A stretch of 40,912 nt of DNA from Hydrocarboniphaga sp. (GTDB lineage Bacteria; Pseudomonadota; Gammaproteobacteria; Nevskiales; Nevskiaceae), in contig NZ_JAQGNT010000076.1 in the NCBI RefSeq assembly GCF_028291725.1, positions 1-40,912 on the forward strand. Reading direction: 5' to 3'. The notes under the pieces were generated by a model. That model searched no databases. It saw only the letters and a list, made by a program, of their open reading frames with translations, and was not told the DNA's origin. Positions 20,826 to 25,429 of this stretch are shown in pieces. Each line of letters opens with the position of its first letter. The stretch's first letter is position 1. Made by a program: the position numbers and the translations under genes.

Positions 20826-20834
20826 GAATAGAAT

Positions 20835-20862
20835 TGGTCGGAGCGACAGGCGTTTGAATTGA
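20835..20862 (-). pseudogene. tRNA-Pro 3'-end remnant
   Basis: Plus-strand TTGGTCGGAGCGACAGG resembles the 3' end of the Pro(CGG) gene (TTGGTCGGGGTGACAGG). CCA, discriminator, acceptor 3' strand and the beginning of a T-arm are kept, but the rest is missing. It looks like the stub of another Pro tRNA. Confidence 0.45.
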
Positions 20863-20895
20863 ATCCAGCAGTGCGCGCGATCGCGCTGAAGATGG

Positions 20896-20987
20896 CGGAC
20901 AACGGAGGGCACGAACCCCTATCAGCTGCTAGGCCGATCCATCCGGTTTCAAACCGGTGCCCGCCCAGACTGGCGAGTTCATCATCC
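20896..20987 (-). tRNA. tRNA-Ser(TGA)
   Basis: Acceptor GGATGAT pairs with GTTGTCC through several G:T pairs. Anticodon loop TTTGAAA with anticodon TGA. Long class II variable arm (CGGCCTAGCAGCTG). Discriminator G as in Ser tRNAs. Confidence 0.85.
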
Positions 20988-20994
20988 AAATTGG

Positions 20995-21067
20995 CGCCCG
21001 CATCCGGTCTCGAACCGAACGCCTGCTGCTTACGAAGCAGCCGCTCTACCAGATGAGCTATACGGGC
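20995..21067 (-). tRNA. tRNA-Thr(CGT)
   Basis: Acceptor GCCCGTA/TGCGGGC. Anticodon arm GCTGC-TTCGTAA-GCAGC with anticodon CGT, reading ACG. Confidence 0.92.
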
Positions 21068-21071
21068 AAAT

Positions 21072-21165
21072 AGGTGGAAGCCAATCCGATACGCCGGCCC
21101 CGCAGCGTTTTCATTTATGCAGCTCAGACTCTCCCGGCTGACCAGGGAAAATTGACCCACATCTT
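21072..21165 (-). pseudogene. Possible decayed tRNA
   Basis: In the gap between two Thr genes the ends still pair (GGAAG with CTTCC), and a weak T-arm-like CCGGC-GTATCGG-ATTGG lies at the right distance. No acceptable anticodon arm can be folded. It may be a dead tRNA; the evidence is weak. Confidence 0.25.
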
Positions 21166-21227
21166 CCGACATCGGACTGTCGGGTTGGAGAGACGCGCCG
21201 GCATCCCCGACTACGCTTCCTATCTGG

Positions 21228-21302
21228 AGCCGCCAGGGTGGAATCGAACCCCCGACCTCAACTTTACAAAGGTTGCGCTACTTCCAACTGAGCTATGGCG
21301 GC
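21228..21302 (-). tRNA. tRNA-Thr(TGT)
   Basis: Acceptor GCCGCCA/TGGCGGC is perfect. Anticodon loop TTTGTAA with anticodon TGT; the base pair closing the loop is C:A. The D-loop has one extra base. Confidence 0.85.
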
Positions 21303-21313
21303 GATGAAGATGG

Positions 21314-21386
21314 TGCCTAGAAAGGGGGTCGAACCCTTGACCTCACCCTTACCAAGGGTGTGCTCTACCAGCTGAGCTATCTGGGC
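21314..21386 (-). tRNA. tRNA-Thr(GGT)
   Basis: Acceptor GCCCAGA/TCTAGGC. Anticodon arm CACCC-TTGGTAA-GGGTG with anticodon GGT. Standard D- and T-arms. Confidence 0.92.
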
Positions 21387-21399
21387 GAAACAATGATGG

Positions 21400-21486
21400 T
21401 GAACGAGACGGGGCACGATCCCGCAATGAGATTGCTCTCTCCAGGGTGAAGGCCTGGCCGCTTTGTCCGTATTTGCATACCCGTTC
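21400..21486 (-). tRNA. Long-armed tRNA with Glu anticodon (TTC)
   Basis: Acceptor GAACGGG/CTCGTTC pairs throughout. Anticodon arm CCAGG-CCTTCAC-CCTGG is perfect, with anticodon TTC, but position 33 is C instead of T. The variable region forms a hairpin GAGA-GCAA-TCTC, as in class II tRNAs (Leu, Ser, Tyr), which Glu tRNAs never have. The T-loop ATCGTGC is also unusual. What it is charged with cannot be told from sequence. Confidence 0.7.
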
Positions 21487-21498
21487 GGAGCTGATTGG

Positions 21499-21572
21499 CA
21501 GATCGTATGGGATTTGAACCCATGTCTCTTCATTGAGAATGAAGTGTCCTAAGCCGGCTAGACGAATGATCT
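21499..21572 (-). tRNA. tRNA-Glu(CTC)
   Basis: Acceptor AGATCAT/ACGATCT. Anticodon arm CTTCA-TTCTCAA-TGAAG with anticodon CTC. Discriminator G. Reads GAG only, so GAA depends on the long-armed TTC tRNA or on the host. Confidence 0.88.
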
Positions 21573-21585
21573 ACTGGTTAAATGG

Positions 21586-21658
21586 TAGCGCGGTGCCGAG
21601 TTCGAACAGCGCTTGACGCTCGGATTATGAGCCCGGCGTGGCAACCTACCTCCCCGCA
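21586..21658 (-). tRNA. Initiator-like tRNA-Met(CAT)
   Basis: Anticodon arm CCGGG-CTCATAA-TCCGA keeps the three G:C/G:T pairs next to the loop that mark initiator tRNA. The first acceptor position is mismatched (T1:T72), as initiators require. The acceptor otherwise matches apart from one G:G. The T-stem hardly pairs, so the gene may be decaying. Confidence 0.7.
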
Positions 21659-21681
21659 TAGAAATCGATACAACTCATTGG

Positions 21682-21764
21682 TGCGCTCGGAGGGGGTCGA
21701 ACCCTCAATGCATTTCTGCTCCACCTCCTCAAGATGGCGCGTTTACCAGTTTCGCCACGAGCGC
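21682..21764 (-). tRNA. tRNA-Leu(GAG)
   Basis: Acceptor GCGCTCG/CGAGCGC is perfect. Anticodon arm CCATC-TTGAGGA-GGTGG with anticodon GAG. Class II variable arm and Leu D-arm GGCGAAACTGGTAAAC. Confidence 0.92.
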
Positions 21765-21774
21765 GTTGTGATGG

Positions 21775-21847
21775 TGGGCATGGTCAGATTCGAACTGACG
21801 GCATCCTGATTAAGAGTCAGGAACTCTACCAACTGAGTTACATACCC
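21775..21847 (-). tRNA. tRNA-Lys(CTT)
   Basis: Acceptor GGGTATG/CATGCCC. Anticodon arm CCTGA-CTCTTAA-TCAGG with anticodon CTT, reading AAG. Confidence 0.92.
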
Positions 21848-21870
21848 GATGAATGATGCAGCAATATTGG

Positions 21871-21943
21871 GGTGACCGACGGGGGTCGAACCCGCGTGGA
21901 CAAGATTCACAATCTTGGACATAACCGTTCTGCCACGGCCACC
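21871..21943 (-). tRNA. tRNA-His(GTG)
   Basis: Acceptor GTGGCCG/CGGTCAC, with an extra G before position 1 and discriminator C, the two His identity marks. Anticodon arm CAAGA-TTGTGAA-TCTTG. Confidence 0.93.
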
Positions 21944-21966
21944 ATAGAAACTGTTTTACCAATTGG

Positions 21967-22038
21967 TGGTTCTGGGCGAACTCGGACCGCCGACCCTGCG
22001 CTTATCAAGCACACGCTCTACCACTGAGCTACAGAACC
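21967..22038 (-). tRNA. tRNA-Ile(GAT)
   Basis: Acceptor GGTTCTG/CAGAACC is perfect. Anticodon arm TGTGC-TTGATAA-GCGCA with anticodon GAT. T-loop TCCGAGT has C for the second T. Confidence 0.88.
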
Positions 22039-22059
22039 GAAACTTTCACATGCATTTGG

Positions 22060-22132
22060 CGCCTCATACGAGATTCGAACTCGTGACTTCTCGCTAGACA
22101 GGCGAGCACTCTGGCCGCTGAGTTAATGAGGC
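22060..22132 (-). tRNA. tRNA-Asp(GTC)
   Basis: Acceptor GCCTCAT/ATGAGGC is perfect. Anticodon arm CTCGC-CTGTCTA-GCGAG with anticodon GTC. Discriminator G as in Asp tRNA. Confidence 0.93.
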
Positions 22133-22140
22133 AATGGTGG

Positions 22141-22213
22141 TGCGTCTTACTCGGCTCGAACGAGTGACCTGTTCCATGTCATGGAACTGCTCTACCAACT
22201 GAGCTAGAGACGC
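22141..22213 (-). tRNA. tRNA-Val(GAC)
   Basis: Acceptor GCGTCTC/AAGACGC with one mismatch. Anticodon arm GTTCC-ATGACAT-GGAAC with anticodon GAC. Confidence 0.92.
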
Positions 22214-22222
22214 GAAACTTGG

Positions 22223-22311
22223 AGGATTGTTAGGGATTCGAACCCTAGTGACTTCTTACGAAATCCATCTCGGTAGCAGTGAGCGCCAATAGTCCACTCT
22301 GGCAACAATCC
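22223..22311 (-). tRNA. tRNA-Ser(GCT)
   Basis: Acceptor GGATTGT/ACAATCC is perfect. Anticodon loop CTGCTAC with anticodon GCT; the stem has an A:C next to the loop. Long class II variable arm. The discriminator is T instead of the usual G. Confidence 0.85.
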
Positions 22312-22325
22312 ATGACTTTGACTGG

Positions 22326-22414
22326 CGGATAGAACAGGGCTCGAACCTGTAAATCGTCTTGCGACGAACACCTCGTTTCCAACGAGAGCCTTTAACCATT
22401 TCGGGCATCTATCC
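22326..22414 (-). tRNA. tRNA-Ser(GGA)
   Basis: Acceptor GGATAGA/TCTATCC is perfect. Anticodon arm TCTCG-TTGGAAA-CGAGG with anticodon GGA. Variable arm TCGTCGCAAGACGA folds into a clean hairpin. Discriminator G. Confidence 0.93.
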
Positions 22415-22424
22415 GAATGAATGG

Positions 22425-22497
22425 TGGTCATTGCAAGGTTCGAACTTGCGACATCCGTCTTGTAAGGGCGGCGCTCTACCAGCCGAGCTAAACGACC
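22425..22497 (-). tRNA. tRNA-Val(TAC)
   Basis: Acceptor GGTCGTT/AATGACC. Anticodon arm CCGCC-CTTACAA-GACGG with anticodon TAC and one stem mismatch. Confidence 0.92.
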
Positions 22498-22513
22498 GGT
22501 GCAGCTTGATTGG

Positions 22514-22586
22514 TGGAACCTATCGGCATCGAACCGATGACCTGATGCTTGCAAAGCACCCGCTCTTCCAAGTGAGCTAAGTCCCC
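22514..22586 (-). tRNA. tRNA-Ala(TGC)
   Basis: Acceptor GGGGACT/AGGTTCC with G:T pairs. Anticodon arm GGTGC-TTTGCAA-GCATC with anticodon TGC. Confidence 0.9.
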
Positions 22587-22604
22587 AGTGAAACTTAAAG
22601 TTGG

Positions 22605-22680
22605 TCGGGGTGACAGGATTCGAACCTGCGGAACCTCCTGCTCCCGAAGCAGGCGCTCTACCAAGCTGAGCTACACCCCG
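22605..22680 (-). tRNA. tRNA-Pro(CGG)
   Basis: Acceptor CGGGGTG/CACCCCG is perfect. Anticodon arm CCTGC-TTCGGGA-GCAGG with anticodon CGG. Bases at both stem ends are typical of Pro tRNAs. Confidence 0.93.
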
Positions 22681-22698
22681 ATTTGATACTGAAATTGG

Positions 22699-22772
22699 TC
22701 AGCAGTGCAGGCTTCGAACCCGCGACCCCCGAGGCCCAGGCTCGGTGCTCTACCAGGCTGAGCTAATTGCTG
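22699..22772 (-). tRNA. tRNA-Pro(TGG)
   Basis: Acceptor CAGCAAT/ACTGCTG with one mismatch. Anticodon arm CCGAG-CCTGGGC-CTCGG with anticodon TGG. Position 33 is C where T is nearly universal. Confidence 0.85.
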
Positions 22773-22787
22773 ATTGAAATTGATTGG

Positions 22788-22888
22788 TGCTCGCGGCAGG
22801 CCTCGAACCCGCATCGTCCGCTAATCTGGCGGCGCCCTTTCGGGGGGAGAATATAAGTCTCCGGCTCTACCAATTGAGCTACGCGAGC
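22788..22888 (-). tRNA. tRNA-Ile(TAT) with a 33-nt variable region
   Basis: Acceptor GCTCGCG/CGCGAGC, D-arm GCTCAATTGGTAGAGC, anticodon arm GGAGA-CTTATAT-TCTCC and T-arm GCGGG-TTCGAGG-CCTGC are all sound. Between the anticodon and T-arms stand 33 nt that fold into two small hairpins: CCC-GAAA-GGG and CCGC-CAGATTA-GCGG. Total length is 101 nt. Anticodon TAT reads AUA directly, without the lysidine modification needed by the usual CAT tRNA. Confidence 0.8.
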
Positions 22889-22900
22889 AATCGAAAATGG

Positions 22901-22973
22901 TGGCCGAGATTGGGATCGAACCAATGACGCTCGCGCCTTCAACGCGACGCTCTACCAACTGAGCTACAGGGCC
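22901..22973 (-). tRNA. tRNA-Phe(GAA)
   Basis: Anticodon arm TCGCG-TTGAAGG-CGCGA with anticodon GAA. Acceptor GGCCCTG/CTCGGCC has two mismatches in the lower half, so the gene may be slightly worn. Confidence 0.85.
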
Positions 22974-22985
22974 GTAAATGGGTGG

Positions 22986-23056
22986 CGGGGGTGCAGGGAG
23001 TCGAACCCTGGCTTGCGGTTTTGGAGACCGCCGAACTACCGAAATTCTTCACCCCC
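22986..23056 (-). tRNA. tRNA-Trp(CCA)
   Basis: Acceptor GGGGGTG/CACCCCC is perfect. Anticodon arm GCGGT-CTCCAAA-ACCGC with anticodon CCA. Discriminator G. The D-arm (GAATTTCGGTAGTTC) is unusual. A gap of about 155 nt without features precedes the Cys gene. Confidence 0.9.
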
Positions 23057-23211
23057 ACAGATTCGACTTTCGTCTAACAAACTCCGTTTTGCATGCATGT
23101 CCGCGGGCCGGTTGGTTTGTGCCCAGCGTTTAACGTCCGACCTTTCGTGGCCGATGCGGAGCATGTTTCCGTGCGTGGACATCAGCCACGCATCTGATGA
23201 CTTCAATGTGG

Positions 23212-23283
23212 AGGTCGAACGCGGAATCGAACCGCGATAGAGCTGCTTTGCAGACAGCCGCATAACCACTCTGCCATTCGACC
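23212..23283 (-). tRNA. tRNA-Cys(GCA)
   Basis: Acceptor GGTCGAA/TTCGACC is perfect. Anticodon arm GCTGT-CTGCAAA-GCAGC with anticodon GCA. Discriminator T(U), the Cys identity base. Confidence 0.93.
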
Positions 23284-23292
23284 ACTGCCTGG

Positions 23293-23364
23293 AGCAGGAA
23301 ACGGGGATCGAACCCGCGACTTCGCCCTTGGCAAGGTCGCGCTCTACCGCTGAGCTATTCCTGC
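23293..23364 (-). tRNA. tRNA-Gly(GCC)
   Basis: Acceptor GCAGGAA/TTCCTGC is perfect. Anticodon loop TTGCCAA with anticodon GCC. Discriminator T(U), as in Gly tRNA. Confidence 0.93.
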
Positions 23365-23374
23365 AAAACTTTGG

Positions 23375-23447
23375 ATGAGGAGGCTGGGCTCGAACCAGCG
23401 ACATTCAGATTCAGAATCTGACGATCTACCAACTGATCTACTCCTCA
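23375..23447 (-). tRNA. tRNA-Gln(CTG)
   Basis: Acceptor TGAGGAG/CTCCTCA. Anticodon arm TCAGA-TTCTGAA-TCTGA with anticodon CTG, reading CAG. Discriminator T. Confidence 0.9.
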
Positions 23448-23458
23448 ATTAAAGCTGG

Positions 23459-23531
23459 TGCCCTTGGCGCGGATCGAACGCGCGACCTGACGCTTCGGAG
23501 GCGTCCGCTCTATCCGCTGAGCTACAAAGGC
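23459..23531 (-). tRNA. tRNA-Arg(CCG)
   Basis: Acceptor GCCTTTG/CAAGGGC with a T:G pair. Anticodon arm GACGC-CTCCGAA-GCGTC with anticodon CCG. Confidence 0.93.
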
Positions 23532-23539
23532 TTGTTTGG

Positions 23540-23613
23540 TGCGCTCGGAGGGACTCGGACCCCCAACCTCCAGATTCGTAATCTGGAACTCTATCCAATT
23601 GAGCTACGAGCGC
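23540..23613 (-). tRNA. tRNA-Arg(ACG)
   Basis: Acceptor GCGCTCG/CGAGCGC is perfect. Anticodon arm CCAGA-TTACGAA-TCTGG with anticodon ACG, which needs deamination to inosine by TadA to read CGU, CGC and CGA. Confidence 0.93.
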
Positions 23614-23635
23614 GATGTATCTGTGAAGCAATTGG

Positions 23636-23723
23636 TGCGAGGTGAGAGCATCGAACTCTCATGAGCTTTTTATCGCTCGTCACGCTCTGAACGTGATGTG
23701 TCTGCCAGTTTCACCAACCTCGC
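23636..23723 (-). tRNA. tRNA-Leu(CAG)
   Basis: Acceptor GCGAGGT/ACCTCGC is perfect. Anticodon arm TCACG-TTCAGAG-CGTGA with anticodon CAG. Class II variable arm CGAGCGATAAAAAGCTC. Confidence 0.93.
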
Positions 23724-23752
23724 GTTTTAACCATTTGCAGCTTGAATATTGG

Positions 23753-23825
23753 CTCCGGCAGGTGGGTTCGAACCACCGACGATCTGATTAACAGTCAGGC
23801 ACTCTACCAACTGAGCTATACCGGA
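23753..23825 (-). tRNA. tRNA-Asn(GTT)
   Basis: Acceptor TCCGGTA/TGCCGGA. Anticodon arm CCTGA-CTGTTAA-TCAGA with anticodon GTT. Discriminator G. Confidence 0.93.
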
Positions 23826-23873
23826 ACAGGAAACTAATTACCGTTATTGTTCTATAGCGGTTTTACGTTTTGG

Positions 23874-23944
23874 AGCGGGATATGGGGATCGAACCCATGT
23901 ACGCAACTTGGAAGGATGCTGGCTAACCATTTGCCCAATCCCGC
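23874..23944 (-). tRNA. tRNA-Gly(TCC)
   Basis: Acceptor GCGGGAT/ATCCCGC is perfect. Anticodon arm GCATC-CTTCCAA-GTTGC with anticodon TCC and one stem mismatch. First tRNA of the array in the direction of transcription. Confidence 0.92.
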
Positions 23945-24411
23945 GTTGAAATGCCATTCGGAATGCATGGCGATTCGCTCGCATTCCGTATGACACTTGC
24001 AGACAACATCACCCCGTTCACGGCCCTTCATCCGTGTCGTCCCGGTTTTTGCAGAGGTCGCGACCTCACGCCGGGGTGCATTCGTTCGACAGACCTCCTT
24101 TAAAAGGACAGGCACCGGGTGCCCACCGAATACGGTCCGCTCGCCGAAGTCACTCGGATCACGATCTCTCGATCCCGCGACCTTTTACTGCGATCGCAGG
24201 GCGGTATTCGTCCGTCATGGCCCGGTTCGCACCGCGCCATCAAGACAACCAAATTGTTAATGAGCAGTTCGTGTGGCAACGAGTCCACATCGCGCGTCTT
24301 GTCTCGATCACATCGCATTTCAGCCAAGCACCTGGTTTTGGCCAAGCCGCTCCCTGGCCGACCTTTTCGGGGTCAGCGACGTCTGTGCGTAGTTTTCGCC
24401 GAGGTAAACAG
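23945..24411. other. Upstream leader of the tRNA array, no gene recognised
   Basis: About 470 nt between the terminator at 24412-24450 and the first tRNA. The promoter of the array must lie here if the terminator works, but no good -35/-10 pair could be singled out. A strong ribosome-site sequence (AAAGGAGGT on the minus strand, near 24095) precedes only a 17-codon ORF. Short palindromes such as CTGCGATCGCAG are present. Confidence 0.4.
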
Positions 24412-24450
24412 AAAAACCCCCGGTAAACCTTTGCAGGCCTACCGGGGGTT
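24412..24450 (-). terminator. Rho-independent terminator upstream of the tRNA array
   Basis: On the minus strand AACCCCCGGTAGGCC and GGTTTACCGGGGGTT pair around a CTGCAAA loop, followed by TTTCTG. It would stop leftward transcription coming from the right side of the island, so the array needs its own promoter downstream of this point. Confidence 0.75.
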
Positions 24451-24515
24451 CCGTGATCTGGAATCCCAGAACCTGTGTGGTTCGGTAGGTCTTTGCGACC
24501 CACCCCTCACAGGTG
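24412..24515 (-). ncRNA. Candidate small structured RNA ending at the terminator
   Basis: Just before the terminator on the minus strand lies a second stem, CCTGTGAG...CACACAGG, enclosing GGTCGCAAAGACC. The block GGTAGG/GCAAAG recurs in both hairpins. No open reading frame ends here, so the terminator may belong to a small RNA of about 100 nt. No match to a known RNA family could be recognised. Confidence 0.3.
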
Positions 24516-24837
24516 ATGATCGCGAATTACGTTTTGAAGCTATCCCCTCTGAAGCTATTTCCTGGCTGCTTAGCCGTGCGCAAATAACCTGATTCAATCG
24601 GGGACCACGAGCACAGCACTGCCGTCCGGCTATCGCCGGTGGCTAGTGCTAATGTTTGATGCGATATACGCATTTCAGTGCTCACAGTTAGATGGGTACA
24701 GCTAAATTGGTTGGAGCCTTTGCCCCACTGAGCGAACTGTATCGCAATACAGCTGGAACAATCAAGGGCAAATGTGAAATGAATTTCAAGTACCTCTGCG
24801 CACACACATCAAGCATGATTTTTTAACGCTTCGACGC
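24453..24837. other. AT-richer gap with no gene recognised
   Basis: About 385 nt that are less GC-rich than the surroundings. The left end may belong to the candidate small RNA. The remainder shows short hairpins (for example GGCTATCGCCGGTGGCTAG) but no coding pattern on either strand. Confidence 0.4.
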
Positions 24838-24933
24838 ATGCCGAAGAGTGCATTGCGGCACGCGGATTTGTCTCGTCGGGAACATCGTGAGGCGGTGGTT
24901 CGCCTGCGCGCCAAACAAGGAGAAAAACCATGA
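24838..24933 (+). pseudogene. Possible C-terminal remnant of a HigB/Gp49-like toxin
   Basis: A 31-codon frame, MPKSALRHADLSRREHREAV, continues to a TGA that overlaps the antitoxin start (ATGA). The beginning recalls the 'KTPKSALxxAxxRRxE' end of RelE/HigB (Gp49) toxins, and this position and overlap are usual for such pairs. The catalytic part is absent. The identification rests on few residues. Confidence 0.35.
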
Positions 24934-25280
24934 CGGTTTCTCTGGATACGATGCTGAATGAGTTTGACCCTGCGGCGCGGGCGCGCATCGCAGATCGCAC
25001 GCGCGATTTGATCGCGGAGGAACTCACCCTGCGCGATCTGCGCCAGGCACACGAGTTGACGCAGGAACGCATGGCGGAGCTGCTGGGCGTCAAGCAGGAA
25101 AACGTCTCGCGCATGGAGCGCCGCACCGATTTGCTGCTATCCACGCTCGCCAGCTATGTCGAGGCGATGGGCGGCCACTTGAAGCTGATTGCGGAATTCC
25201 CCAACGGCAGCCCGTTGTCATCCGGGCGCTCGCCGACATCGACGGCGAGTCCGTACCGCCTACGCCGCGCCGGCCGATGA
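24930..25280 (+). CDS. XRE-family antitoxin (HigA-like), C-terminus frameshifted
   Basis: A 116-residue ORF. LRDLRQAHELTQERMAELLGVKQENVSRMERRTDLLLSTL is a typical XRE helix-turn-helix of HigA-type antitoxins, followed by YVEAMGGHLKLIAEFP. After about residue 92 the frame departs from the family. The normal tail, VVIRALADIDGESVPPTPRRP, is found in another frame from about 25214, so one base seems lost near 25205-25215. AAGGAG lies 6 nt before the ATG. It is probably an orphan antitoxin or regulator left from a higBA pair. Confidence 0.7.
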   Translation: MTVSLDTMLNEFDPAARARIADRTRDLIAEELTLRDLRQAHELTQERMAELLGVKQENVSRMERRTDLLLSTLASYVEAMGGHLKLIAEFPNGSPLSSGRSPTSTASPYRLRRAGR

Positions 25281-25328
25281 GCGCCGCGGTACGAGCAGCT
25301 TCAACCCAAGGAACGGATGGTGATGGTG

Positions 25329-25382
25329 GTGTTCGAAGGCCGTGAGACCGCCGAAGGCATTTTGGACTATTTGGGCGTCTGA
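25329..25382 (+). pseudogene. 3'-end fragment of gltD (right duplicate)
   Basis: The last 17 codons read [20 protein letters not shown] against [20 protein letters not shown] in the intact gene at 17663-17716. About nine of 54 bases differ and nearly all changes are silent, so this piece diverged under selection in another genome before arriving here. It marks the right edge of the island. Confidence 0.85.
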
Positions 25383-25390
25383 GCAACGAC

Positions 25391-25420
25391 TGTTGGGGTT
25401 CGCTGCGCTCACCCCAACCT
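25391..25420. repeat. Half copy of the 78-bp palindromic repeat
   Basis: TGTTGGGGTTCGCTGCGCTC and the following ACCCCAACCT match the right arm of the 78-bp element. The left arm is missing. It lies between the gltD fragment and the antiporter gene, as copy 3 does on the other side of the island. Confidence 0.85.
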
Positions 25421-25429
25421 CGGTACGGG

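Larger units (their letters stand above)
19783..23944 (-). other. tRNA array: 40 tRNA genes, one strand, all 20 amino acids
   Basis: Forty cloverleaf-forming genes follow each other with 8-170 nt gaps, all on the minus strand. Each has an encoded CCA (TGG just left of the discriminator). They show 39 different anticodons. Only CAT is repeated, once in an elongator and once in an initiator-like gene. Nearly every sense codon is readable; CUA lacks a standard partner, and GCC/GCU and CCC/CCU rely on extended wobble. Density is about ten per kb, with no rRNA or other housekeeping gene between. Order from 5' end: Gly(TCC), Asn, Leu(CAG), Arg(ACG), Arg(CCG), Gln(CTG), Gly(GCC), Cys, Trp, Phe, Ile(TAT), Pro(TGG), Pro(CGG), Ala(TGC), and onward to Tyr. 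Confidence 0.95.
17978..25328. mobile_element. Genomic island carrying a tRNA array, flanked by duplicated gltD/antiporter ends
   Basis: Left of this segment stand complete gltD, a 78-bp repeat and an antiporter 3' fragment. Right of it stand a gltD 3' fragment (25329-25382), half a repeat and the complete antiporter gene. Between them lie toxin-antitoxin remains, an unknown gene, an HNH nuclease gene and 40 tRNA genes. The duplicated junction is what a single homologous crossover of a circular element would leave. No integrase, transposase or relaxase is visible. Base composition is more AT-rich than the flanks in several stretches. Confidence 0.75.

Noticed and set aside
19671-23631. Many 60-120-codon ORFs across the tRNA array on both strands
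   Set aside because: They are translations of tRNA genes; peptides such as RVRIPYFPP and GSNPLFS are typical products of reading through tRNA T-arms.
19783-23944. The array considered as a CRISPR or satellite repeat
   Set aside because: The regularly spaced similar blocks are T-arms and D-arms of distinct tRNAs, not direct repeats with spacers.
24028-24102. AAAGGAGGT with a 17-codon ORF (minus strand), also resembling the 16S rRNA 3' end when read on the plus strand
   Set aside because: Only about ten bases match the rRNA end, the spacing to the ATG is long, and the peptide has no features; chance is likely.
17978-25328. Search for an integrase, relaxase or rRNA genes that would explain the island or the array
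   Set aside because: None is present in any frame; the tRNA cluster is not part of an rRNA operon.
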